DNA from: Toxonevra muliebris | Taxonomy: Eukaryota > Arthropoda > Insecta > Diptera > Pallopteridae | DNA length: 64,000 nucleotides | Direction of reading: 5' to 3' | Assembly (NCBI GenBank): GCA_963691655.1 | Contig: OY829326.1 | Location: 42,931,989-42,995,988, forward strand | In this document: positions 1 to 12,300 of the stretch, one piece after another | How the letters are laid out: each line of letters opens with the position of its first letter | How positions within the stretch are numbered: the first letter of the stretch is position 1 | Made by a program: the position numbers and the translations under genes | Notes under the pieces: generated by a model | Databases searched by the model: none | What the model was told of the DNA's origin: nothing | The model's input: only the letters and a program-made list of their open reading frames with translations

Positions 1-2336
1 TGTACGCATTCGATTTATATATTTTTTTTATTGTATTATATATTTAGTTTACGTGAACAAAGATAATTAAGTAGTTTTTTTAATAGAATAACAACTTCTA
101 ATAATTTCAAATAATTTTTTTAAGGAGTTATGTACATTTGTTGTCAGAAAAAAAAGATATTTTCATTATTATTATTTTTTTATTTTTTTTTTGCCAAAGC
201 GATACAATTTTATCAGAATAAGATGATGTTGCAAGGTATTTCATGAATTTTTGAACAAAAAAAGCCAAAAAATACGGACACACGAGAGTGCATTTCCAGC
301 AAATTTAAAATTTCGTTTAAATGTGGAATTTCGCCATATAAAAAGTGTCAAATAAAATTCAACATTTCAGATTCATTTCGTTGAAATGCCTTTGAAATGA
401 AGAAAGTTACTAGCAACCCACAAACACAAGGTTATAAAAATCAGGAAAAATTTAACATCTATTAAATTTTTTTAAACATTTTTTATTTTGTTGTGGGAAA
501 AATAAAATAATGGAGTCGGAGAGTAACTCATTGCCATTCCTTCAATTATCCATAATTGTTATATAAGTAAATTCTTGGTGTCCAAATCCAGTTGAAAGGC
601 AACATTTATATTTAGTTTTATTCACACAAAACACATACAAAAATTCTTCTTCTTCTCCAAACTTATAATCTGTCAAAAAACGAATTTGAAATTCCTTTTT
701 TGTCGTGTGCCCACCTAAATTTGAAATGCAGAATTTCAATGAAATGCACTCTAGGTGTGTCCGCACTATAATTGAAAACGATACAGCCTTTGTGCCAAAA
801 CACTTTTTTTCGTCACCCCTCGCGGTGAGAATGATAAATAAAGAACGGTTTATCGGGAATTAAAAAAACTAAAATATGTTTCAGTTTTCATCGTCACGCT
901 CTTAGTGAACGAAGGATTTTGTGAAATTTAAAATCGTGATTTTCAAAGATCTGGAAATTTAGTTTTGGTTTTATTCCAACTAAAAATTCCTTTGTTCACT
1001 TGTAGCCAGTAAAAACTCGGATAAATTGGTGAAATGGTTCTTGAGCAAACCTTTCTCACCGCAACGGAACTTTTTGAAAAACAACATTCGCGATAATCGC
1101 ATTTAAACTTTTGTCACCATGTTCCGGTAGTCGGAAGTAGCGCGCTGTTGATAGCTGTAACTTTGGCTCTAGTGCTCAGATCTTTATGAAATTTAGAAAA
1201 TATTTTCTCAAGAAGATGTACTTTAAGAAAAAGCAATTAAAAATTTTTCGTGTACATAACCCCTTAAGTCAGTATTACAGAAATATTAGAATTGAAACAA
1301 GGCAGATGCAAATTCGAAATAATTACCTGGTATCAGTAGATTTTGAGAAGCACAAATTTCAAAAAATGGAAACAAATATTACTATTTTTGTAGAAGGTAA
1401 AAAAGCAAAAAAAAAACAAAAAAATATTCTCGTTACTTGAGGCAAGAATTAAATGAAAATGTGCATTTTCTTGCAGAAATTATGTTTGACGACTTTACCT
1501 GTCATATAAATGCAACAATAATATATAATTGCTTTCTTGATATTTTTGAAATGCGTTCGATGCATTTACTACATTTGCATATCAAATATAACCAGTTCAC
1601 AATGACACGTGAACGAAAAGCAATTGAATTACGCATAAACATAAAATGCAATTACATATAACGTATTTATATAAAAAACAATTTGGAGCGCAATCGTTAG
1701 TTAAAAATAAGATATCATTTGGCATAGTATCTAAGTATTTTATTATTTGCAATATTTTCACCCCCTTTAATTCCCAATTGTTCCTGACGTATTTGTCTCT
1801 AGAGTAATTTTTGATACTATGATATTCTAACTAATATTGAAGACTACTTTTATATTTTTAACGTTATATTCTTGCATTATTTTGTTAATGAAAAGTTGTT
1901 TACGTATGTGTTTTTTTGCTTTTTGTAACCAAATAAATGAGCTGAAAACGTAAAAATTTTACGTCATTGAATACTTTATGAATGAACTAGAGTATCGGCT
2001 TCATGACTTAACATTTAGTAGAACCAATCGCAATTGATACATTACGCGTAAGTGAGTCATTTTGCACGGTTATTATGAGCGTGTCTACGAGTTTTCTTTA
2101 GATTGATTCGATTTACACAGCTAAACATTTAGTTCTTATACCCCTTTTTCACATGAAAGCTCTGTCTTGTTTTACACGGTTTTAATTTGCACGAATTTTT
2201 GGTAGAACGTATCTACCGTGTAAATCTTATTGAATATTGTTAAAAAAAAAATTAGCATCCTATAAACGGTAATAAAAATTTATGAAAAAAGGAGAAGTTT
2301 TTCTCTCTTTATAAAAAAAAAATTGTAGTAGGTGTA
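1..2336. other. Non-coding upstream flank
   Basis: Apart from the inverted-repeat element at 275-763 I see only AT-rich DNA. The reading frames of 60-84 codons are low in complexity, rich in Lys, Asn and Phe, and match no family I recognise. No tRNA or other RNA gene was seen. Confidence 0.5.
275..763. mobile_element. Degenerate MITE-like element with 22-bp inverted ends
   Basis: The ends at 275-296 and 741-763 are inverted copies of each other: both read CGGACACAC, then a 1-base indel, then AGAGTGCATTTC. The interior is AT-rich and holds no transposase. The short reading frame inside (542-766, minus) has no recognisable domain and is taken as chance. No clear target duplication is visible, so the class is unknown and the boundary may be off by a few bases. 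Confidence 0.5.
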
Positions 2337-3010
2337 GGGTAGAAGGGGGAGCATTCGCCACTGGGGCACATTTGCCACCCCCCCTTATCTGCTAATTTAA
2401 GAAAGTTGTATAATTGAAACAATCTATATCTATAATGGGGCGGTTTCGACGGCATATGATATGAATTTTAGACAGTATAATGTTAAATTAAGTCATATCT
2501 AAATAAATTCCTCTGGATCAGTATTATCCACTTTTATATTCATGTATATACAAATGCTTATTTTTTTTAATAAATAACTTATATTTTTTTACAAAATATT
2601 TTAAAAATGTATCATTTATATTTTTGTTACTTTATGTTATAAATAAATTTTCATAAAGTAAAAATAAGTAGAACTTATTCTGACTGATAATATGTAATAG
2701 TAATATACAAGAATAAAAATTAAAAAAAAAAATAATTATTACTTTAATTACTTTGAATTTTATTCCTTGGCAGTTGCACCCCACCCCCTTGACGAATGTA
2801 CCCCATGACTGGGGCACTTTCACTATTTTGGACTACTTGGAAAATCATCAAAAAAAATAATAGAAATCATTAATATAATGAACTAATAAAGATAACAGAT
2901 GAAAATTAATAAATGTAAATTTCTAATTAAAAAATAATTTTCCAAAAAAAACTATCAGTTTAGCCTAGACAACACTTAAAAAAAAGTGGCGAATGCTCCC
3001 CCTTCTACCC
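2337..3010. mobile_element. MITE with perfect 26-bp TIRs and TA duplication
   Basis: The left end 2337-2362 (starts GGGTAGAAGGGGGAGC) and the right end 2985-3010 are exact reverse complements over 26 bp. TA stands directly outside each end (2335-2336 and 3011-3012), the target duplication expected of Tc1/mariner-superfamily elements. At 674 bp with no transposase frame it is a non-autonomous copy. The perfect TIRs suggest it is fairly young. The G-rich and C-rich arms stand out against the AT-rich surroundings. Confidence 0.88.
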
Positions 3011-5268
3011 TATAAAAAATAACTGAGAACGGGGGGACGTATGTCATCCACCCGGGCACGGATTTTCTTTCTACGGGCCTAACTGCAACTACTATTGTCA
3101 AATTTTAAATTTGGAAAGTCATATTTCAACGATTTTTGATTTTCATCATAATTTTACGCATAAAATGAAGCAAGCTACTTTTTTTTTTGAAAAAGTTTGT
3201 ATGTTTCAGGATTTCAAAACTATGCACTGGCACTTAAGGCTGTGAGTTCGTATTTTCCCCAGAATAACACTTAAATGTTATATATAAACGAAATAGTAGC
3301 TGCGTTTTATTCGCAACTTGCTTCTAATTATGTATAACTACCTGCGATAATTGTATGAGAAATCAAGAACAAAGCCGCAGAGATAACTCGTATAATTATA
3401 GCTGTTATGTATGCTTAACAAGTTGTTTAAGTACATCACATTCTATTGTGAACTGCTAATAGTGATAGACGAAGCATGGCAGTTTGGCAAAAAAACAAAA
3501 AAGGAAAAGATTCGAAATGTCTACCGGCGAAAAGAAGTTAAAATCATAGTTAAATATTCTTATAAAGATTAAAAACAACGCCCACGATTAAGCGCAATGA
3601 CTGGGATCCATTAAAATGTTTCACCTCTACCTGCTGAGCAGTTTCATTGTAAATAACAATATAACGAAGAAGAGACTTAACAATTTGGTCGTTTTGTTCG
3701 CACATGTTAAACTATTTGGTGAATAAAACGCTCCCAGTGTTAAATAAATCACTAAGACCATCAATTGCCATGAATTTGTTTTTGAAATAAAAAGTTCGTG
3801 CAAATTCTTTTTATCATTATCTGAACCTTTCTCTTATTCCCAACACTTTTGAAGCTTGTTTAAATTATTCCTTACACTTAAAATGCTCGATAACCAGTTT
3901 CTTCTCTTGAACCATTGCGTTTAAAGCTACTAAAAAAAAGAAAAATTAAACCTTTTCTCGCAAGGCACATATAAATAAATACAGGTAGAGTGCACACAAT
4001 TAAGCACCACACATCAACATCCACACTTTTGGTTAACCAAGCAACACTTTTACTTGCTATGATTGCCCGGTGTCCGTTGTTCATTGTACGGTTCACTTTG
4101 AAGTTGCATCTTACATGACTATACGAAATATCACTGGGGAAATTACAAATTTGTTTAAATGCTTGAATTCATTTGACTCGGGATTAATTTCACATACTAT
4201 GTGCATAAATAGATACTCGCCAAACACTCGCATATGAAAATCACATCAAAAGTTGTTGTTGCTTGCCGTACACTTTTAATCCGATTGACATATGAATTCT
4301 CTCCTGCATGTTGTTGCTGGTATTGCTGTTGCCATTCTATATATTTTTTTTTTAAATCACAAATAATCGCATTGACATAGGACATTGTGGAATGTGGGAT
4401 GGTGAACCGACGAGTGTGTGCATGGGTGGGTTCAATTAATATTTCAATCGTTTAATTTATTTTAATTAAAGTACAATTTCATCTACCGCAAATTGGCTTA
4501 AATTTTGAAGTAATTAAAATAATAATAAAGAATTTAAATATAAAGTCAAGCACATACACACACACTCACATCCCCACACAAAAAATTTATATATATTTGC
4601 GAATGTATACTATTCCGAACACCTTTATTCAAACGTCACCGACGAAGAAAGTTTAAACCTTTTTTTTTTATTCTTGTTTACGCTTTTGTTGACTTTGAGT
4701 TAGAGTTAAATAGAAATTGCTTGTGAAACTCTTAAGAAATTTTGCACTGAAGCCATTTGCATTGCAATTAAATATGTTATTTTTTTCATATTTTTTAGAA
4801 TGAAAATTGTTACTTTGACACCCCAGATCGACTTCGACAAACGAATTGAAAGTTGGAAGCCTTTGCAACAGTAAAATTCATACGCGCGAACACACGCATA
4901 CACAATACTATTGCAATTGTTGCATAACCAGGGCAACTTTATCGATGCGAACCCATGAAATGAACGCAACAAAATCGTGCATTATTTTTATTTGCATTTG
5001 AAAGGAAACTTGTTTACTTTTCACTACTTTAATTTGCTCCTCATTGTTTTCTTCTTTTTTTTTTTTGCAAAGATGGAAAATTATACATCACATTATGTAT
5101 GTATGTATACCCAACAGCTTTTGATTGCAGTAAGGTACGCAGTAATAGAATCCATTTAAGAGATTTTATTCCAAAATTTTCTTAAAATCTGGGATAAAAA
5201 CATGATAGTTTCGAAATAGAAGAGATATAGACAAGAATGGCGTCGAATCGAAAAAGAGACAAACAGAA

Positions 5269-5510
5269 AAGTTTCTACTCATCTAGGCGAACACAAGGAA
5301 AAATGACTTTTGAGCTCAGATAATATCTTCAGGTTCCATAATGATCTCGAAAGTTCCGAAATTTCGAACGTAAATTACAATTTTTTTAATTTTTCGACCG
5401 AGGTTCAAAATTTTGAGAAATTCAGCAAAAATTGTATGGAAAGTATAAATTATGGTTGAAACTTCTAAACTTTGAACATCTTTCGGGAACAATAAACATT
5501 ACTGCATTCG
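5269..5510 (+). repeat. Decayed relative of the Tc1-like MITE at 37.4 kb
   Basis: Two blocks line up in the same order and orientation with the inside of the element at 37374-37916. Block one starts GTTTCTAC at 5269 and matches 37434 onward. Block two starts GAAATTCAGCAAAAATT at about 5417 and matches about 37589 onward for roughly 85 bp with few differences. The terminal repeats of the full element are not recognisable here, so this is a fragment or an old copy. Confidence 0.6.
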
Positions 5511-5741
5511 TCCTTACCAACTGTTGTCAGCGTGTATTTATCGATAGCAACTGGCGGAGATGTATTGGGGCGGCCAATATCGATCATTGGTTACCAAGTA
5601 AGTACTCTGGATTGTGAACATTATCTCCAACTTGTGTTTTACAAAGACACATAATTAAGCAAAAAGTAACTATATAAAATTTTCTCTAACAAAAGTCGAT
5701 CTTAGAGGTTTTTCAAAACAATCCAGCTCACAAACGATCAT

Positions 5742-5781
5742 AAAATAAACCGTGGTTCATTTTTAGAGCAGTACAACCAAC
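5742..5781 (+). repeat. 40-bp dispersed repeat, partner at 15248-15295 (minus)
   Basis: A stretch reading CATAAAATAAACCGTGGTTC and on to GTACAAC recurs in inverted orientation near 15248-15295 with only a few substitutions. It may be the end of an unrecognised transposon. Nothing longer could be aligned by eye. Confidence 0.5.
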
Positions 5782-6919
5782 CTTTTTTTTTTGTATCGGA
5801 TGCACTTTAATGATAAGTAATAAAAATAAATACAACTTCTTAAAATATCGTCGATGTTCAAGCAAAAGTCATTAAGTTCAAAAAACTGCCAAAGAGCTGG
5901 AGAGGAAGAGGAGAGACGTAGTATCAGCGCTGGAAATATAGTGATTCGGCAACACTGTTGAGCAATGCGAAAGCTTATTTAACAGATTCTCTAAATCGAG
6001 TTTATCGGTGATGTTAGAATGTATAAGTAAAATAGCAATGTGATTGAGCAGTAAATATTGTTAATCTTAAATACGTTTTGAGTCGACAGAGAATAGAAAA
6101 ACTTGCTTTATTCGAACAAGGTAGTCTAGTCCATTCGGATTTTTGCAAAACATCTACAATTTCCTTCAAGTTTTTCACCTGTTCATTTCGCCTTTTCAAA
6201 ACTTGCAAAATCAAGAACGTAATCTATTGGTTGAAATTTCAAAGCCTAAAATTTCTGAAATAATCTTGACGTGTATTTAACTTGAAGTTTTCGTTTGCAC
6301 CTTGACCAAACCATTTTGGAACTTTGCAGGGTTGTGGAAATCAAGATTCGTTTGGTTCAACGCCAACAACAACTTGAACGCTTTTTCGCCAAATTTCTAC
6401 AATTTTAACCCTCTGATTCCCCAGTTCGCCTCTAGACTGGCTTTATATAACATGCTATAACATACACAGGTATATTTTGTTTGAGACTAACAGTAAACAA
6501 GTTTGTAGTTGAAATGTGTATGTATGTATTGCTACGCTGTGCCATGTGTATTTTAAAAGTTATACCATATGAGTTGAAAGTAGAAATCGACCAAAATAAG
6601 TCATTTCGTCAAAAACATAATTTGAAAAATTAAAATTGATTCAAATTCTGATCGTATCGAGCTAAAAAAATTATCAGTGAGCAATAAAAACTATTTTCTT
6701 TCGAATAGTGTTGTGAATGATTTTCTGAAATGCATTTAGCAGTGTAAATTTAGAAGCTTGGCGAAACCGTCTACAGGCGGACCGGGCCAGCGCGGTGTTA
6801 TTTTTTTGTGATGTATTATAAAGGATGTATTAGTATGTTTTTTGAATATTGGATTGCTTTTTGTTTGTTATTAGCCATGTGCATGAATCGTAGTTTTTTA
6901 TTGATTTTTTTTTTCAACA

Positions 6920-7225
6920 GAGAAACCATTTGCGGGTCAACCAGTGGTTACAAAACCACTACCTAAGCCAAAGATGGCGTTCGATTTGATAATATCGGCT
7001 ATTGGTGTGCATTTACCGACAAAAAAGATGTGTAAACTACAAGGATGCATGTCAAAAACTCATTCGTGCTGCACTAAATGCAACCTTAACCCAGTAATGC
7101 CTAGCGGTGCCATATGGCACCTTGACGTTGAGCCGTTCCTAAGTCCTGCTCAAGCACAATTTTTTTCGCAAGTTATTTTCTTAACCTATCTACTTTTGAT
7201 TCCGCTCGTTTTGAATGGGTTAAGA
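6920..7225 (+). pseudogene. piggyBac-like transposase C-terminal fragment
   Basis: An open stretch from 6920 reads KPLPKPKMAFD, then VHLPTKKMCKL, CMSKTH and CTKCN. The spacing of Cys and His residues (C-x4-C-x4-H-x3-C-x2-C) and the preceding LPKP segment resemble the C-terminal Cys-rich domain of piggyBac-family transposases. No catalytic domain or upstream part is present. A TTAA preceded by GGG at 7215-7221 could be the right end of the original element. The following residues to 7267 look non-coding. Family assignment is from memory of motif shape, not a search. Confidence 0.5.
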
Positions 7226-8432
7226 CTATGTCATACTTTGTTTCCAACGTTTCGCCGCAAATTTTAGGCCTTCTTCAGGTGATTGATTTATTAATAGTAG
7301 AATACTATTTGTTAAACATTTGTAGTCAAGTAATTAATTTATTTAAAAATAAAATATAGTATATTATTAAAACAAAAAAATAAAACATTTTTTGACACTG
7401 AATATTTTGTATTTTATACACCAATTTATATTTATTTTAATTTCCAAATTGTATGCAATTTTTTGATTCATCCAGATTTAAATAATTATTATTTTGTGTC
7501 CTTGTTCAAAACGTTAGTAATTGCTGCATTTCTTTCATACGGCTCGATGGGCATAGGATGGGTATTTTAAATACCCACATTACCTGCCAGACCTGCTCGT
7601 TAGCCTTAGAAGAAGAAAAGAAAAAATTTTTAATCAAAGTTTAAAAAAACATTTTGCTTTCAGTGAATACCTCAATCAAAATTATAATAATTTCAATTTC
7701 AGTTCAAAAGATCATTGCATTTTTTATAATATTTTCAAAAACATCTTCAAAAGTAAAATAAAACAAATTTTGCTTATTACAGCACCGGTTTCTTACTTGC
7801 ATATGTACGTATGTATATTTGATATGTATCAACACATTTCTGCAAACATACATAATTATCGTATTTGGCAAAAATTATGCAAGATTTTTCCTTGGTTACA
7901 TTCCAAAATTAAATTGCAAATACAATATATGTAATAACCTTGGCTCTGACTCCTTGGGTTAGCATCTGCTTAAAAATAAATGCCAGTAGATTTAACAAAA
8001 CGAAAAAATAGTAACCATTCATATTTTCGCAAATTAATTGAGTATAAAGTAAGAAAATCTTTTGTATTTTCTACCATATGCGTATAACTTTTATGTATTT
8101 TCATATAAAATACCCACACACATGCATATAAATACATACCCATGAATGTGTGTGTGTGTGTTTGACATATACATGTTGTTATGGAATTAAAATTCTATGG
8201 AATTTCATGTTGTTGTTATTTCAATTCAAACGCGTTCGAAAAATATTCTATCCATTCATTTATTTCCATTTCCCAGTACATAGTGGTCCTCGTTGTATTT
8301 TAAGGGTTGAAAATGCATTTTTGCATTCATTGGTGCGCTTTATACTGTTTCATTGCATACAAAATTTCCTAAGGGGTCGATAGTATTGTAATATTTTTGA
8401 CGGTGCTGAGCGTGCGCAATGGAAATGCTTGA

Positions 8433-8442
8433 GTTACGTAAT
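8433..8442. promoter_or_regulatory. Candidate VRI/PDP1 (V/P or D-box) site upstream of Clk
   Basis: GTTACGTAAT is a perfect match to the PAR/E4BP4 bZIP consensus RTTAYRTAAY and lies about 930 bp before the Clk start codon. In Drosophila, VRILLE represses and PDP1-epsilon activates Clk through sites of this type. A chance match in 64 kb of AT-rich DNA is quite possible, so function is inference. Confidence 0.35.
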
Positions 8443-8869
8443 TTGCACAAACGTAGCAGATTTGTCTATTTGTAGACAGTAAAAGAATCAAAAGAAAGGA
8501 AGGATTCACACACACGCACACATTAAAACTAACACAGAACTTCCCATACATACACATACATACACATACCCACACACATTAATACTATTACATGCATTAA
8601 ACCAATACAAACGTTAAATCTTACAAACACAAATGTATAAACATTTCATATTTGCTTGTGTGTGTGTGTGCGCGTGTATGGTATGTTTATGTGTGCGTAT
8701 CCGTAAGATACGTTTGCATCTATCGACATTCTAACGTATTTTTCACAATAAATCTGCTCAGATTTATTACTGCACTTGTTGCATTCGGACTGGAATATAA
8801 AAAATACGCTTGATCCGCTAAAAATTCGCGGTACGCGATACAAAACTCGCGAATCCGTTTGTGTTTGAA

Positions 8870-8881
<12 letters not shown>

Positions 8882-8927
<46 letters not shown>

Positions 8928-8928
8928 C
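8882..8928. repeat. TA dinucleotide microsatellite
   Basis: Uninterrupted AT/TA alternation over about 37 bp followed by a GTATATATAT tail. Confidence 0.9.
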
Positions 8929-9367
8929 TGAACTCGAAGAGCAAGAAATATGCAAAAATTACCTGAAATTTAATAAATTTGCTATCAATTTTATGTTAAT
9001 TGATTTTTATTTCTGGTGCTGTGCTAAAGATATTCATTTTTAAAATGTGTTGTTCAATAAATAATATTGAAAATTTTTTCAAATTTAATATTACTTAAAT
9101 ATAAATTAATTAATAAAAATAAAAAATATATAGATATAAATCCAAGTAAATAAAAATGTAATTGAGTGAAAAACAAAACGAGCTACGAAGTCGAAGAGTT
9201 AAAGTTAAAGAGAAAAGTTGAAAAATAAATTTTAAAAAAAGCGTTTTTTTATGCTTCATACTTTGTGCTTTTCCATTTAATTTCCAATAAATTTCAATTA
9301 AATAATCTTCATTTTGGCTTTGAAATATTTAACATATTTCACATTGGATTACTTAATACATTCAAAG

Positions 9368-12300
9368 ATGGAGGACGAGAGTGACGACAAAGATGACACA
9401 AAAAGGTATGTACCTATAAATAAAGCATATATTTACGCACACTTATTTATGTGTCATAGGACCTTATATCACTGCAGTTATGAATTTAGAAAAAAAAAAA
9501 ATAATATTTCCTATGCATAATTTGTTATAAATCGTTAAATGAGGAGATAGAAAATAATCTCTGAAGTCATAAATGAAAATATATTTCATTGGAAAGATGG
9601 ATGCATATGTAGTTGGATAATACCAAAAATATAAAGTAGCCAGTAGAAGTAATGGAATAATCCCCAATATTATGAAATAATTATAAAGTTGAAAAATCTC
9701 CAATCATCTTTCTTTTTTTTTTTTAATCGAACAAGTTTTAGTTTTTTAATAAACAGAAATCTATAAATACTTCTGTATGCTAATATAGAGGAAACTTCTT
9801 GAAATCGTAACCCCAAAACCACCCAAAGCATTTAATGCACATTAGTTGTGTTTTTTCGTTTATACTCTTTTTCCAAAAGTGTTTCAGATCATTCCAGAAC
9901 CGGCTGAATTTGAAAATTTTTGTGAAAAGTTCACAAAAGGCAGAGACAAGTTCCAAATCTTTATACGGTAATTGTTTTTCTGCTTCATCGCAAATGGTTT
10001 ATCTTTGTATACCAAAGTGAAACTATTAAATCTGTACACTTGTATGCTGGCCAAACGCCTCCACCATCTCCAAACAGCTACAGTAATATTGCCGTTCTTA
10101 GCATAAACTACTCATCTGACATGAAATATTTTTATGTTGGTTAAAACCGCACGCATTATTTAATTTTTGTTTTATTAGTTGAATGTATATTTTTTCTCAC
10201 CATTGTACGTTTATCAACCTTTCCTTTCTGTAAAGATGAATTACCCTAAATACGCCCCTAACCCAAAATTTAAAAAAAAATAAGATTTTGACTTATTCTA
10301 TGTACCAGTGTTGCCAGACAAATTTTCAGAAATTTCACTCTTTGTATAAAAAAAAATTACCACGTTTTTACAACAAATCGAGACAACATCATAGACCGAT
10401 ATTATTTTTGTATCACTGAAATTTTTTCTAAAATCGGAATTTATTTATCGAAAAAATATATCCCTACATTATTTTCGTTAAAAAATAATAAAAGAGTCTT
10501 TTACTTTAAAATATGATATTAGTCGCGTTATTTGTTGTTACAAATAATAATTCTAGTTAGGGTGAATTCCGAAATCCGAGCTCCGAAGAATTTTCTTAAC
10601 AATTTTTCATTTAAATTACCTTTTTTAACACTTCAAAAAATAAGGGCCAAAAATTACCTCTTTTGGGTAAATTACACCAATTTGGCAACAGTACGATAGT
10701 ATAGACACACGTTAATCGCTGCCTCCCTTATATAATGAGATCACGATAACTATATCACATCATCAAAGGGGCCTTACAAAGGGGCACGGAATTAATACTA
10801 TTTTAAGAATAGCCAGAAACGAAATTACTTACAGTGCAGTGCAATGCAGTACAGTGCATCGACAATCCGGTTTTTTAACATTTGAGTTGATTGTTGTCTT
10901 TACTTGTGAAAAAAATGTACTAAATATTTCGTCAAAAAAATATTTCGCCAAAAATGTGTGTCTACTTGTTCCCAAAGTAAAGCCATCTTACCTTACGTCA
11001 GAACAACGCTGGCGATTTGTTCAAATTTATTTGAAAATCGTTACGGTTAACATAATCGTCCATCCAAGCAAGTACTCTGAATAACCATGAATCGTTTTCG
11101 ATTCCGAGGAAGACTCGAATGAGTCGATTTGCCATCATACACAAAAATTTAACTGTATCCGATGGATTCCAATGTAGCGACATCTTGGCTTATGAGCTTA
11201 CAATATACAGTTCGTGTGGTCCTCGTAGCCTAGTGGTTAGTGTGTTGGACTGCTATGCAGAGGCGCACGGGTTCATACCTCGGCACGCTCAAAAATAGAA
11301 AAATAGAAAAAATAAAATTTTTTTAACACGGCACCACCTCTTGACTGGAAATGGCAAACCTCTAAGAGTAAAAAATGCCTATGAAAAGCTTTTCACTTCG
11401 CCTTTCGGATTCGGCATAAAACTGTTGGTCCCTTCCATTCGTCTATAAATATAACTCACACAACATGAATGGATGCGAAAAAGCTCGGCCTTGGCCCTCC
11501 ATGGGCTGTTTTGCCATAATAGTAGTAGTAGTAATATACAACTCGTGTAAAAAATGAAGTCTATTGAACATCATCTGCGTGGTACGTTCGGTGAATGGGC
11601 CTAAAACGAGGAAGCCCTGGTATTTAATTTTCACCATAAAAATTTTGTTTAACAAAATTTTCGCATTTCAAACAAAGGCACAAGCCAACATCCCTTCCAG
11701 AAACTGCCTGCCAACATTCGCCGCATAATTGCCGATATACGCCTAAACTGCTCAAAAAATTAGATTTACAGATAGCACTTTATACGGGCCAGACGCGGCA
11801 CTCATATGCCCAAACTCATATTTGAACACTAATTGCATAAAATTATTTTTCCAAAAAAGCCAATACCATGGCATTTTTTTCGTTTTTTATGTGTTTTATT
11901 TAATTTCAAATTTATGTATCGCTTAGAAAAAAACACAGTTTGGAAAGAAATGGAAGAAATTAGACAATATCAGGACAAATGTGATTTTTGCATGAGAAAT
12001 ATTTATAAAAGTTGCAGATACTCATTATTTTCTAACCTTTATAAATATTTGTCGAAAATACCATTACAAGGAAAACCTTTAGTTTTTTGTGGCACATCAG
12101 GATTTTAAGTAATTTATGCACAAATGGCGACAAATGTTTTCTTTTTATGTTAATAAATAACAAAAAAAAGCTTTTTAATTTCGAAAATAGTTATGGGCAG
12201 CCAACAAAAAAAAAAAAATGAAAGCACTCGTAATAGTTAAACCAGTTTTTTTTTAACTCATTAAGTCCTAAAGGAGTATATTTTAATGCTGATAAAAAAG

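Larger units (their letters stand above)
3011..6919. other. Non-coding spacer with one decayed repeat
   Basis: Reading frames here are short and low in complexity. The only structure I can support is a decayed relative of the MITE at 37374-37916 (about 5269-5510) and a 40-bp dispersed repeat at 5742-5781. Confidence 0.45.
7226..9367. other. Clk upstream flank with simple repeats
   Basis: There is no protein gene. The stretch holds GT/CA-rich simple repeats around 8147-8162, 8509-8578 and 8655-8680, a TA microsatellite at 8882-8928, and the site at 8433-8442. Clk 5' untranslated exons and the promoter presumably lie here or further up, but I cannot place a start of transcription; no TATA box stands out close to the ATG. 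Confidence 0.5.

Noticed and set aside
9368..9520. Read-through of the first Clk exon into the intron as a short protein.
   Set aside because: The conserved sequence stops exactly at the GTATGT donor; the residues after it are unlike any CLK.
11218..11290. Possible tRNA gene.
   Set aside because: A and B boxes are present but the acceptor arms do not pair and it is joined to a SINE body with target duplications; the same applies near 18325-18395, 18820-18885 and 49280-49345.
11833..12108. 91-codon plus-strand frame in Clk intron 1.
   Set aside because: No family resemblance, no splice context, flanked by transposons.
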